NCBI RefSeq assembly: GCF_019931275.1
Contig: NZ_JAIOTY010000003.1
Coordinates: forward strand, 186,001 to 250,000
Source of the DNA: Nitratidesulfovibrio sp. SRB-5
GTDB lineage: Bacteria; Desulfobacterota; Desulfovibrionia; Desulfovibrionales; Desulfovibrionaceae
Direction: 5' to 3'
DNA length: 64,000 nucleotides
Shown here: positions 13,928-24,147 of the stretch, one piece after another
Layout of the letters: the number at the start of each line of letters is the position of its first letter
Numbering within the stretch: position 1 is the stretch's first letter
Program-made: the position numbers and the translations under genes
The notes under the pieces: generated by a model
The model's database searches: none
The model's input: only the letters and a program-made list of their open reading frames with translations
What the model was told of the DNA's origin: nothing

Positions 13928-15736
13928 ATGAAGCTCAGCGTATCCAACTCTCGCGGCAAGGATGCCGCCGACCGCGACTGGTTCATCCCCGAGGACGGGC
14001 GCAAGCAGCTGACCCAGCTGTTCGCCAAGCTGCCGAACCCCGTGGTGCTCGACGTGTTCACCGACGGCGACGAAAAGAACGCCTTCAACGGCTACACCCG
14101 CCGCTTTGCCGAAGACATTTCGCTGCTCGTCGACAAGATTTCCATGCACCACCACGCGCTGGATTCCGAGGAAGCCAAGCGGCGCGACGTTACCCTGTCG
14201 CCCACCCTGTTCGTGGGCACCGGCGAGGCGGACCCGGCGCTGGATTACCGCATCCGCTTCACCGGAGCCCCGCTGGGCGAGGAAGGCCGGGCGCTGGTGG
14301 AATCCATCTTTCTGGTGTCGCTGCGCCAGTCGGGCCTTACGGAAACCTCGCGACGCATCCTGTCGGAGCTGAAGGAACCGCGCAAACCCCGCGTGTTTTC
14401 CTCTCCGGGGTGCCCGTACTGCCCCGGCCAGTTCATGCACGCGGCCAAATGCGCCATCGAGCGCCCCGGCCTGGTGGAGGCGGAATGCGTCAATTCCGAC
14501 GAATTCCCCGACCTGTCCAAGAAGTACGGCGTGGGCTCGGTGCCGCACACCCAGTACGACGACGCGCACAAGGCCATCGGCCTGATGCCGGAAGAACGCT
14601 TCGTGCTGGAACTGGTCACCCTGAAGAGCGCGGACGATCTGATGCGCGAGCACGGCATGGAACCCGGCCACGAAGGGCATGACCATGCCCACGGCGCCCA
14701 CGGCATGGACCCCGAGGGGCTGGACGTGGTGGAAACCGACATGGTGGTGCTGGGCGCGGGCCCGGCGGGTCTTTCCGCCGCCATCTACGGAGAGCGCAGC
14801 GGCATGAAGACCGTGGTGCTGGACAAGTCCGTGGTGGGCGGCCAGGTGACCGTGACCCCGGTGGTGGAAAACTACCCCGGCTTCACCGACATTGCCGGGC
14901 TGAAGCTGGTGGAGGTGCTTTCCGCACACGCCCGCCAGTACGCCACCGTGCGCGAGGGCGAAACGGTGCACGAGGTGAAGATCGGCAAGTTCATCGAGGT
15001 GTACACCAACCGCGCGGTTTACCTGTGCAAGGCGCTGGTGTTCGCCACCGGGGCGCAGTGGCGCAAGCTGGACGCGCCGGGCGAGGGCCGCTTTTACGGG
15101 CGGGGCGTGTCGTACTGCGCCTCGTGCGACGGGTTCATGTACCGGGGCAAGCGGGTGGCCATGATCGGCGGGGGCAATTCCGCGCTGACCGATGCGCTGC
15201 ACCTGAAGAACCTGGGCGCGGACGTGACCATCATCCACCGGCGCGACAGCTTCCGGGCCGAGAAGGCCCTGCAGGATTCGCTGGAGCGTGAAGGCATCGC
15301 CGTGATCTGGGATACCGTGGTGGAAGAGATACTGGGCGACACCGTGGCCCCCGTGCGCGAGGGCGACGGCGGGGACGGCAAGGATGCGGCCCCCGGAACG
15401 GCCCCGGCAGAGCCGGATACCGGCGTGGTGCGCGGCATCCGCGTGCGCAACGTGAAGACCGATGCAGTCAGCGAACTTCCCTTCGACGGGGTGTTCGTGG
15501 CCATCGGGCACATCCCCAATTCCGAACAGGCGGCGGAGCTTGGCGTGGTGCTGGAAAAGGACGGCTCCATCAAGGTGGACCGGCACATGCGCACCAACAT
15601 CCCGCGCATCTACGCGGCGGGCGACGTGACCGGCGGCGTGCGCCAGATCGTCACCGCCGTGGGCAGCGGGGCCACGGCGGCGCTGGCCGCGTTCGAGGAT
15701 ACCCAGAATCCGTACTGGAAGAAGAAGGGGGATTGA
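13928..15736 (+). CDS. AhpF-like flavoprotein: thioredoxin-fold domains fused to thioredoxin reductase
   Basis: Predicted NAD(P)H-dependent disulfide reductase of 602 residues. The N-terminal 230 or so residues look like the tandem thioredoxin folds of AhpF/PDO; the second fold keeps an active CPYC (SSPGCPYCPGQF). A His/Gly-rich linker (EGHDHAHGAHG) leads to a thioredoxin reductase module with an FAD site GAGPAGLSAAIYGE, redox pair CASCDG, a NAD(P) site GGGNSALTDAL and AAGDVTGG. This is the AhpF plan (AhpF is about 520 residues), with a longer linker and an acidic insertion near residue 475. No ahpC is in the window, so the electron acceptor may be a peroxiredoxin or thioredoxin elsewhere. 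AAGGAG precedes the ATG by eight bases. Confidence 0.88.
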   Translation: MKLSVSNSRGKDAADRDWFIPEDGRKQLTQLFAKLPNPVVLDVFTDGDEKNAFNGYTRRFAEDISLLVDKISMHHHALDSEEAKRRDVTLSPTLFVGTGEADPALDYRIRFTGAPLGEEGRALVESIFLVSLRQSGLTETSRRILSELKEPRKPRVFSSPGCPYCPGQFMHAAKCAIERPGLVEAECVNSDEFPDLSKKYGVGSVPHTQYDDAHKAIGLMPEERFVLELVTLKSADDLMREHGMEPGHEGHDHAHGAHGMDPEGLDVVETDMVVLGAGPAGLSAAIYGERSGMKTVVLDKSVVGGQVTVTPVVENYPGFTDIAGLKLVEVLSAHARQYATVREGETVHEVKIGKFIEVYTNRAVYLCKALVFATGAQWRKLDAPGEGRFYGRGVSYCASCDGFMYRGKRVAMIGGGNSALTDALHLKNLGADVTIIHRRDSFRAEKALQDSLEREGIAVIWDTVVEEILGDTVAPVREGDGGDGKDAAPGTAPAEPDTGVVRGIRVRNVKTDAVSELPFDGVFVAIGHIPNSEQAAELGVVLEKDGSIKVDRHMRTNIPRIYAAGDVTGGVRQIVTAVGSGATAALAAFEDTQNPYWKKKGD

Positions 15737-15814
15737 AGGGGTAAGGGCGTGTGCCCTTTTTGATACGGCTTCTACGTAGACAGTCGTACCCTTTTGACCA
15801 CGCGCGATCTCGTT

Positions 15815-16955
15815 ATGCCTCCGGCGGGCAAGGGGCCTGCGCTTTGCGGTCGCCATCCGTAAGACTCGCGCGTTGCGCTCGCCTAACGGCTGCCGCTAAG
15901 CGATGGCCCCTTGCATCCCCGCGCTCCGGGGGGCGCTGCCCCCCTGGTCCCCCCAGGTTTTCCTGCGCGGCGTCCCTTTGGCGGCAGCTTCCCTCCGGCG
16001 CAAAGCGCCTCCGGGTGATCTGCCGCCGGTGACGCCAATACGCACGAATCTCCCGTAGCCTCTATGGCACATGGGTGCCTTAACCTGCGCGCATCCTGCA
16101 CCGCATTCCTTCCGCCGCCAGCTTCCCTGCGGGGCTGAGCGCCTTCGGGCGATCTGGCGGCGGGAATGCGTATGTGCGCAATGCTCCCGCAGCTCCACCA
16201 CTCGGGTGCCTTGCCCCCGCCCTCGTTGCGACGCATGTGCCACCGTCAAAGCCCGGCGGCACACGCTTCTTCGCACCCCACGTTTCCTTCGAATGCGGCT
16301 TGGATGTCTCAATCGCCACGTTGCCTGCGGCGCGCATCCGCAACGCCGAAGCTTCCGCCTCGCAAGGCATCGGCGGTGTTCTTCGGCTGCGGTCGCGTAT
16401 CGCCGTGCGCAGGTCGTTCCTGTCGCGATGAAACGAGCGGCAGCGTGGCTGGATACCATGCATATCCAGCCAGACGGATAGGCTTTTCTGCGCATCCCCA
16501 ACGAGGCGAGCCGCGTAGGGTTCCGGATATTCAAGGAAATAGTGACGTGCGAAGAAGCGTGTGCCGCCGGGCTTTGACGGTGGCACATGCGTCGCAACGG
16601 GGGCCAAGGTAAGAATTCCCAAGTGGGATGGAGGCAGCGAGAGATTGGCGCACATCGCATTCCGCCGGACAGATCGCCCGAAGGCGCTTTGGCCGAGGGA
16701 AGCTGCCCGGCAGAGAATGCGGTGCAAGATACGGGTGGGTAAAGGCACTCATGTGCCACGGAGGCAATGGGAGATTGGTGCGCATTGGCGTCACCGGCGG
16801 CAGATCACCCGGAGGCGCTTTGCGCCGGAGGGAAGCTGCCGTCGATGGGACGCCGCGCATGAAAGCCTGGGGGTCCAGGGGGCGGAGCCACCGGAACGCG
16901 GGGGTGCAGGGGGCCGTCGTTACACGGCCCCCTGCCCGCCGGAGGCATAGCGAAA
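15815..16955. repeat. 1.1-kb imperfect inverted repeat with internal direct repeats
   Basis: The left arm (about 15815-16290) is closely matched by the reverse complement of the right arm (about 16533-16955). Each arm holds two direct copies of a unit of about 70 bp beginning GGCAGCTTCCCTCCGGCGCA or GCCAGCTTCCCTGCGGGGCT (15982, 16117 and their inverted counterparts). The outer ends are family A (GCCTCCGGCGGGC). The central 240 bp or so has no recognisable gene. The remainder of the 15737-17123 gap holds another short GCCAGAGGCATAACGAG fragment near 17029 and no gene. Translated ORFs here are low-quality and I do not call them. Confidence 0.8.
15840..15904 (+). repeat. Family B element, copy 2, inside a family A hairpin
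   Basis: GCGGTCGCCATCCGTAAGAC ... CTCGCCTAACGGCTGCCG. It lies in the loop between GGGCAAGGGGCC and GGCCCCTTGC. The matching hairpin in the right arm of the large inverted repeat has only a ten-base loop. Confidence 0.75.
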
Positions 16956-17123
16956 TTGGGGGGTAGCAATCGCTCGAGAATGTCTTCGTAGAAGCCGGGT
17001 GCAACCGCGCACGCCCCCTTCCACTCCCCGCCAGAGGCATAACGAGATCAAGGGCAATCAACAGGGCTGGCGTGTCTTCGTAGAAACCATTCCAACAGGG
17101 CACAGCCCCTTCCCCCACCCCAC

Positions 17124-17675
17124 CTAGTACGGCAGCACCACCCGTCCATACTGCTCGTGCAGCACCTCGGCCATGGCCAGGTAACACGCGCTGGCACCGC
17201 ACACGATGCCTTCCCACCCGGCGATGGTGCCGATGAGCTCGCTGCCGGTAAAATCGCGGATGGCCAGCAGGGCGAACAGCACGGTCAGCGACAGGAAGAT
17301 GAACTTCAGCGTGGTCTTGCCCTTCAGGGTGCCCAGGAACATGAAGAAGGTGAACAGCCCCCACATGGCCAGGTAGAAGCCCATGTAGGCGTGCGGGGTG
17401 GGTTCGGCCCAGCCCAGCTTGGGCATGACGATCAGCGCCACCAGCGTCAGCCAGAACAGGCCGTACGAGGTGAAGGCGGTGGTGCCGAAGGTGTTGCCCT
17501 TCCTGAACTCCATGATGCCCGCGATGACCTGCGCGATGCCGCCGTAGAAGATGCCCATGGCGAGGATCATCGAGCTGATGGGAAAGAAGCCCGCGTTGTG
17601 GATGTTCAGCAGGATGGTGGTCATCCCGAAGCCCATGAGCCCGAGCGGGGCCGGGTTGGCCAGTTTGGTCTCCAT
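17124..17675 (-). CDS. satP: Acetate/succinate transporter, GPR1/FUN34/YaaH (SatP) family
   Basis: Inner-membrane channel or symporter for small carboxylates. The 183 residues match E. coli SatP (188) and contain six hydrophobic helices. The family signature NPAPLGLMGFGMTT is near the N-terminus, and NIHNAGFFP follows. The ATG at 17675 has GAGGA seven bases upstream; the longer open frame is filler. In a lactate-oxidising, acetate-excreting sulfate reducer, acetate export is a plausible job, but direction and substrate are inference. It stands alone, next to the large inverted repeat. Confidence 0.93.
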   Translation of the reverse strand: METKLANPAPLGLMGFGMTTILLNIHNAGFFPISSMILAMGIFYGGIAQVIAGIMEFRKGNTFGTTAFTSYGLFWLTLVALIVMPKLGWAEPTPHAYMGFYLAMWGLFTFFMFLGTLKGKTTLKFIFLSLTVLFALLAIRDFTGSELIGTIAGWEGIVCGASACYLAMAEVLHEQYGRVVLPY

Positions 17676-18246
17676 TGTCTTCCTCGTTGCTGCGGATGGG
17701 GTGGGTGCATCGGCGTTGCCGGGCAACTGGCGCGGCGCGCGGGCTGCCGGGTTCCGAGGGCTCGGAGCGGCATGCGGGCGCGGGCCATGACGGAACGCCG
17801 ACGCGATGGATGCCCGCCTGGCCCAACGATGCTCCGGATGTGCTCCGGACGTGCACGGGATGGGCGCGGCGGTGCGGGCGGCGAACCTGTACCGGTGGAA
17901 CGACGATGCGATGTGGCGTGGCGCGGCCTGTGGTGGCGGGTTGGCGGTCCGCATCCCGAGGGGCCGCGTGGTCCGGCTGCCGGGCCGGACCCTGCGAGGG
18001 GCTATGGCGCGCTTATGCCCGGATGCGGACAAGCACGCAAGATGCACAGGAGTGTGCGCTTTCACGGGTCGGGGTGCGGCATGGCGTGCGGGGCGGCCTC
18101 GCCCGGACGCACCGTGGCGGCCTGTGGCGCAGGGCGGTACCGGCGGTGCGGCATGGCCGGCACGTCCCTTCACGCGGGCGGTCCCTTGCCATCCGTTCGC
18201 CCGCTGTCCTCCGCCGCGTCTCTGGCTGCCCGTCTGTCTTCCGGTG
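17676..18246. other. Intergenic region between fumarase and satP
   Basis: 571 bp with no supported gene. It should hold the satP promoter (minus strand). I see only a short TGCTCCGGATG/TGCTCCGGACG direct repeat near 17829-17850 and no clear terminator for the fumarase gene. Confidence 0.3.
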
Positions 18247-19869
<1,623 letters not shown>

Positions 19870-20557
19870 GGGGCCTCCGAGGATGTCGCGGGTGCGGGGC
19901 GGCGGCGGATGCGATACCCCGTATCTTCCATCCTAGCGCCGCCCGCGCGGCCCTGTCCAGCCGGTGGGAAAATGAGGCCGATGCGTCCCCGATTCGCCTG
20001 ATCCGCGTGACACGCCTGATCCGCGTGACCCGCCCAATGCGCCAGCTGCGCCGCGTGCAGCAGACCGGCCAGTGCGAACCCGGCGGCGGAAAGGCTTCGC
20101 GCATCTGCCGATCCGGCGGGACTACCGATCCGGCGGGACCACCAATCCGGCGGGGCTGCCACTCCTGCGGGTGCGGCGGACCGGGGCGCTCCGGCGGGCC
20201 TGGCGGGCTTGCCCCACCCTCAACCCTGCCCGCGCATGCGCATTGCGGTTGCGACTCCGGCAGACTCCCCGCCCCCCTGCGTGCGCCGCACCCGCCGGAG
20301 TGCGTATTTTCCCCCATCCGCGCGGTTTCCCCTTGCGGAAATGACCGCATTTGCTTCAATACATACAGTTGCACCGTACCGCAGCCGGGCGCGCACATGC
20401 GTTCGGGCGCACGCCGGGGGCCCCGCCTCCCGGCACGGTTGCCCGGCCCGGCGCAGACGCCGGGCCTGTCGTCAGCGATGCCGACTGGCGTCGACTGGCG
20501 CCAACTGCGACCTGCCCACGCCACCCGGCCATGCGGATATTCCGGAACGAGGCATCC
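19870..20557. other. Divergent intergenic region, fumarase / glycosyltransferase
   Basis: 688 bp without a supported gene. It contains a GATCCGCGTGAC direct repeat near 20000-20032 and an AT-richer stretch (TTCAATACATACAG) near 20354, which may be part of the glycosyltransferase promoter. Confidence 0.3.
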
Positions 20558-21658
20558 ATGCGCACGGTTTCCGTCACCCTGGTCACCTACACCTACGACG
20601 ACCACGAACTGGTCCGGGGTCTGCTGTCGTCCGTCACCGGATGGACGGCCATGCCTTCGGCCATCGTGGTCATCGACGACGGCTCGGCGCAGCCCTTCGC
20701 GCCGGACTTGCCGGAAGAGGTGACCCAGCGCCTGCCCGCCATAGAGGTGGTGCGCGTGCCGGAAAACCGGGGCAACACCCACGCCCGCGCGCTGGGTGCG
20801 GCCCGCGCCACCACCCGGTTCATCCTTTCGGTGGATGCGGACATCCGCTTTCCCGCGCACTGGCTGGCGGTGTGCCTGCCCGCAGCGGCCCGGCCCGGCG
20901 TGGGCATGGCGGGCACGGCCATCCGCCCCCGCACCGGCGACGACCTGCTCTCGCGTTACCTGGAGCTTACCTATACCCTCAACCGTGGGGCCGCCGGTTC
21001 CGTTCCGTTCCTGCCTGGCGGAGCCTGGCTGGCCCGGCGCGAGGCCTTCGAGGCGGTGGGCGGCTTTTCCGGCTACCAGGAACGCTACGGCCAGGACGCC
21101 TACCTTTCGCGCCGCCTGCGCGACAACGGCTATCTGCTGTGGGCCGTGGACGGCGTCGAGGCTTTCGAGGTGCGGCGCATCGGGCGGTTGCAGATGGTGA
21201 GCCGGGGCTGGCGCTGGCAGGGGCACCACATGAAGGCCGCGCTGGACGAGGGCCGCCCGCTGGACGAGGTGCTGAACGTGGTGCTGTACTCCATGCGCGA
21301 ACGCATGCTGCGCTCGCGCGCGGCAGACCCGCGTCTGCTCTATTTCGACCTGCTGTACGCCCTGCACGCCCTGCTCGACACCGTGGCCCATGCGGCCCGG
21401 ATTGCGGGGCAAACCCCAGCCCAGGCTGGGGGCGAGGGCGCGCGCGCCGCGTTGCGCCATGCGGCGGCGGCCTTCCTGAAGCCCTGGCCTCAACTGTGCG
21501 CTGCCCTGTGCGCCGACCTGGCGGAACTGGGGCATGCCCCGCTGCCCACCGACCTTGCCGCCGCGCCCCCCTTCGATCTTGCCGCCGCGCTGTCCTTTGC
21601 CGTGGGCAACGATGAACTGGCGGCGGTGTGCCACGGCCTGGGTGACGTGCTGGGCTGA
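20558..21658 (+). CDS. Family 2 glycosyltransferase
   Basis: Transfers a sugar from a nucleotide-sugar donor; acceptor unknown. The 366 residues begin with a GT-A fold: VSVTLVTYTYDDHELVRGLL, the nucleotide-binding VVIDDGSA, and a DxD motif in FILSVDADIRF. GGAWLARREAFEAVGGF and the ED-like GQDAYLSRRLRDNGY complete a GT2 catalytic domain. The C-terminal 120 residues or so are Ala/Leu-rich with no recognised domain. There is no membrane segment, so it probably acts in the cytoplasm. The ATG at 20558 has GAGG six bases upstream; an in-frame ATG at 20531 is an alternative. Confidence 0.9.
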   Translation: MRTVSVTLVTYTYDDHELVRGLLSSVTGWTAMPSAIVVIDDGSAQPFAPDLPEEVTQRLPAIEVVRVPENRGNTHARALGAARATTRFILSVDADIRFPAHWLAVCLPAAARPGVGMAGTAIRPRTGDDLLSRYLELTYTLNRGAAGSVPFLPGGAWLARREAFEAVGGFSGYQERYGQDAYLSRRLRDNGYLLWAVDGVEAFEVRRIGRLQMVSRGWRWQGHHMKAALDEGRPLDEVLNVVLYSMRERMLRSRAADPRLLYFDLLYALHALLDTVAHAARIAGQTPAQAGGEGARAALRHAAAAFLKPWPQLCAALCADLAELGHAPLPTDLAAAPPFDLAAALSFAVGNDELAAVCHGLGDVLG

Positions 21659-21673
21659 TTCCTCCGCTGTGCC

Positions 21674-21726
21674 TGCCCGTCCTGCCGGTTCTGCCGGTTC
21701 TGCCGGTCCTGCCCGTCCTGCCGGTT
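21674..21726. repeat. Nine-base tandem repeat (CTGCCGGTT)
   Basis: About six imperfect copies of CTGCC(G/C)GT(T/C) lie between the glycosyltransferase stop and the next gene. The remaining bases of the gap hold only the ribosome site of that gene. Confidence 0.7.
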
Positions 21727-21853
21727 GCCCCAATGCGGGCCATGCGGCCTGACGGTGGCTGGCGTCGGAACACCGGCGTGATTGGTTCCTGCCTGCCCCG
21801 CAGCCCTTGTCCCCACTTTCCGTAATCCCGCAATTCCGCAATCGGAGACATCC

Positions 21854-23065
21854 ATGGGATTCTCGTTCAAGTTGCCCTTCCTTTCCCGCAAGAAGTCCGC
21901 CGGGGGTGATCTGCTCGTCGCCGCACCGGAATCGCTGGACGGTGCGTCTTCTGCTGCGTCTGGCGCAGCGTCTGGCGCAGCGTCTGGCAAGGCTGCCGGG
22001 TCAAAGTCTGCCGTGTCGGCAGGTGCGCCCGCATCGCCTGCCGCTGGCGGCGCAGGGGCTGCGCCGGGCAAGAAGAAGGGGCTGTCCAGACGCACCCTGC
22101 GCATCGTGCTGTGCGTGCTGGCCGGGCTGGTGGTGCTGGGCGGCGCCGCTGGCGGCGGCTGGTGGTGGGTCAAGGCCAACAGCCCCGAAACCGCCGTGGA
22201 GCAACTGGTGCTGGCCTTCCGTAATGGCGATGCGGCGGCCTTCGAGCGCCGCGTGGACATGGCCAGGGTGGTGGACCAATTGATGGCGGTGGAACTGAAG
22301 GCATCCGGCGTGCAGGGCGCGGCAACCCCGGACGCCCGCGAGACGGCGCAGTTGCGCGAGGTGCTGCGCCAGGCGCTGCTGGCCCTGCCCGTGGGCGCGG
22401 CGGGCGAGCGCAAGCGCGAGGACCTGCTGCCACCCGACTTCCGCGAGCAGGTGGGGGCGTTCGTCCCGGTTGTTGCCGAGCGCAACGGCGACAGGGCCGT
22501 GGTGTCGGTGCCCGTGAAGAACGAGGCGCTGGAAACCACCTTCGACCTGCGGGTGGAACTGATCGACGGCAAGGACGGCTGGAAGGTGACCGGCCTGGTG
22601 GACCCGGACAGCCAGCTGGCCGCCCACGCCGCCGCGCTGGAACGCATCCGCGCCCGCGAACGCGCGGTGGCTGCGGAGGAAAACGCCCGCATAGCCGAAC
22701 GGCTGGCCGGGCTGGTGCGCCTGGACCGCACCCTGGTGGGCATAGACACCCTGTCCGGGGGGCGCAACTTCAAGACGCTGGTGATACAGGTGACCGGGGC
22801 CAACCAGAGCACGCAGACCCTGGGCCGTGTGGTGGTGGACTGTGCGGTGCGGGACGAGGCGGGGCGGGTGCTGCGCAACCTGAAGCTGGTGCGCGGCATG
22901 CAGATTAGGCCCGGCGAGGCGTTTGCCGAATCGTGGGTCATCGACCTGGACGAGGCGGAGCCGAAGGATGTCCCGCTGCTGAACGCGGAGCGGCTGACCG
23001 GACACTCCACGGTGCGCTCGGTGGTACTGGCCACGGGTGAGGCCATCGTCATCAAGGGTGAATAG
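21854..23065 (+). CDS. Single-pass membrane protein, DUF2939-like
   Basis: Unknown function, 403 residues. About 75 cytoplasmic residues rich in Ala/Ser/Gly carry a repeat (SGAASGAASG). One membrane helix follows (about residues 83-105, LRIVLCVLAGLVVLGGAAG), then an exported domain starting KANSPETAVEQLVLAFRNGD, the pattern of DUF2939-type proteins (a helix pair ending in VDMARVVDQ). A second beta-rich region (from about residue 300) ends the protein. CGGAG lies seven bases before the ATG. A hairpin at 23246 ends the unit. It is 195 bp after the glycosyltransferase, so co-transcription is possible. Confidence 0.8.
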   Translation: MGFSFKLPFLSRKKSAGGDLLVAAPESLDGASSAASGAASGAASGKAAGSKSAVSAGAPASPAAGGAGAAPGKKKGLSRRTLRIVLCVLAGLVVLGGAAGGGWWWVKANSPETAVEQLVLAFRNGDAAAFERRVDMARVVDQLMAVELKASGVQGAATPDARETAQLREVLRQALLALPVGAAGERKREDLLPPDFREQVGAFVPVVAERNGDRAVVSVPVKNEALETTFDLRVELIDGKDGWKVTGLVDPDSQLAAHAAALERIRARERAVAAEENARIAERLAGLVRLDRTLVGIDTLSGGRNFKTLVIQVTGANQSTQTLGRVVVDCAVRDEAGRVLRNLKLVRGMQIRPGEAFAESWVIDLDEAEPKDVPLLNAERLTGHSTVRSVVLATGEAIVIKGE

Positions 23066-23245
23066 AAGGCGTTGAGCCGAATGGCGGTGTTCAGGCACGG
23101 TCAGGCGGAAGGGGACAGAAGGGCAGCCAGGCAGGGCGACCGGAGGTGTGGGCCGCATGTGCACGGCGTCCGGGTTGGCGTCTGCCACGCGGGTTGTCTT
23201 GCCGGACGTTGATTTCTTCGCTCGGTTCCGGAGCTATTTGCCATG

Positions 23246-23279
23246 TGGGGCGGCGGCGCAAAGCCTGCCGCCCCGTTTC
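23246..23279 (+). terminator. Hairpin terminator downstream of the DUF2939-like gene
   Basis: GGGGCGGC and GCCGCCCC arms followed by GTTTCGTT, between two convergent genes. Confidence 0.5.
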
Positions 23280-23292
23280 GTTGCGGGGTGCG

Positions 23293-24147
23293 TCATTTTT
23301 TGCCCTCGTCCACGTGCTCGACGTAGCCCACGCCCTCCATGCCGGGGGCATCGCGCCAGGGCAGGTCTTCGGCCCGCGCGGGCGGCGTCCAGCCGGAATA
23401 GATGGCGGGCAGTTTGTCCCGCATGATGGTGAACAGGTAGTCCCGCGCGGCGGTGCCGAAATAGTTGATGTATTTTGACGTATCGTTGGATGGCCAGTAG
23501 GTGACGCGCAGAAGCCGGACATCAAGCGGCCCTGAGGGTTGCGGGTTGAGCACCAGCAGGAAGGAACCCAGATCCACGTTTTGTTTGTACAGCAGGATGC
23601 GACACCCGAAGAGCCAGTCGCGTGTTCCATTGCCGTCCCAGTCCAGTGATGCCATGAGGGGGATGGTCATACTGACCTGTGCTTGGCCTAGTGGTTTGTC
23701 TCTGATGAGTAGCGTGTGGGGTTCTTCAGCTTCGTAACGAGTGCCCAGGGCGGCAAAGCTGGTCTTGCCCGTCGACACGGGCAGAAATGCGGACGGAAAG
23801 GCAGTGATATCGGCGCGTTCGAACAGTTCGCGCGCAAAGGATTGCGGTGCGTACTCCCCGGCAGGTATTGCGTCGGCCATTGGGTAACGCCCTTGCGCAT
23901 CGACGATGCCGGGGCGTTGCAGCCATTGCAGATTTTCCTGCACGAATCCTTTGAAAATATGCGGTTCCGGAGCCACAACGGGCAGCCGCTGCATGGCGGG
24001 CAGCGGTTCGGCATGCACCGGAAACCATGCTCCAAGGCAGGCCAGCCACAGGGCGAGCGCCAGCAGCATGGGCCGCGTGCGGCGAGGACGGGGGGGCCGT
24101 GCGGCCCCCCGGAGTATGCTATGCACGAGAGTTGTGGCGGGCGTCAT
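23293..24147 (-). CDS. Exported protein of unknown function, coupled to a muramidase gene
   Basis: 284 residues. A long basic N-terminus is followed by a signal peptide core (PMLLALALWLACLGAWFPVHA) with likely cleavage after VHA, so it is secreted to the periplasm or beyond. No known domain is evident; the middle has an acidic SLDWDGNGTRDWLF loop resembling a calcium-binding or FG-GAP loop. Its ATG overlaps the TGA of the upstream muramidase gene (ATGA), so the two are translationally coupled. An exported partner of a wall-degrading enzyme could be an immunity protein or inhibitor; that is inference. An internal start at 24069 would give a shorter signal peptide but lacks a ribosome site. Confidence 0.8.
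   Translation of the reverse strand: MTPATTLVHSILRGAARPPRPRRTRPMLLALALWLACLGAWFPVHAEPLPAMQRLPVVAPEPHIFKGFVQENLQWLQRPGIVDAQGRYPMADAIPAGEYAPQSFARELFERADITAFPSAFLPVSTGKTSFAALGTRYEAEEPHTLLIRDKPLGQAQVSMTIPLMASLDWDGNGTRDWLFGCRILLYKQNVDLGSFLLVLNPQPSGPLDVRLLRVTYWPSNDTSKYINYFGTAARDYLFTIMRDKLPAIYSGWTPPARAEDLPWRDAPGMEGVGYVEHVDEGKK

Noticed and set aside
15896..17856. Several 200-440 residue ORFs in the inverted-repeat region
   Set aside because: They are translations of the repeat units in several frames, with no ribosome sites or family resemblance.
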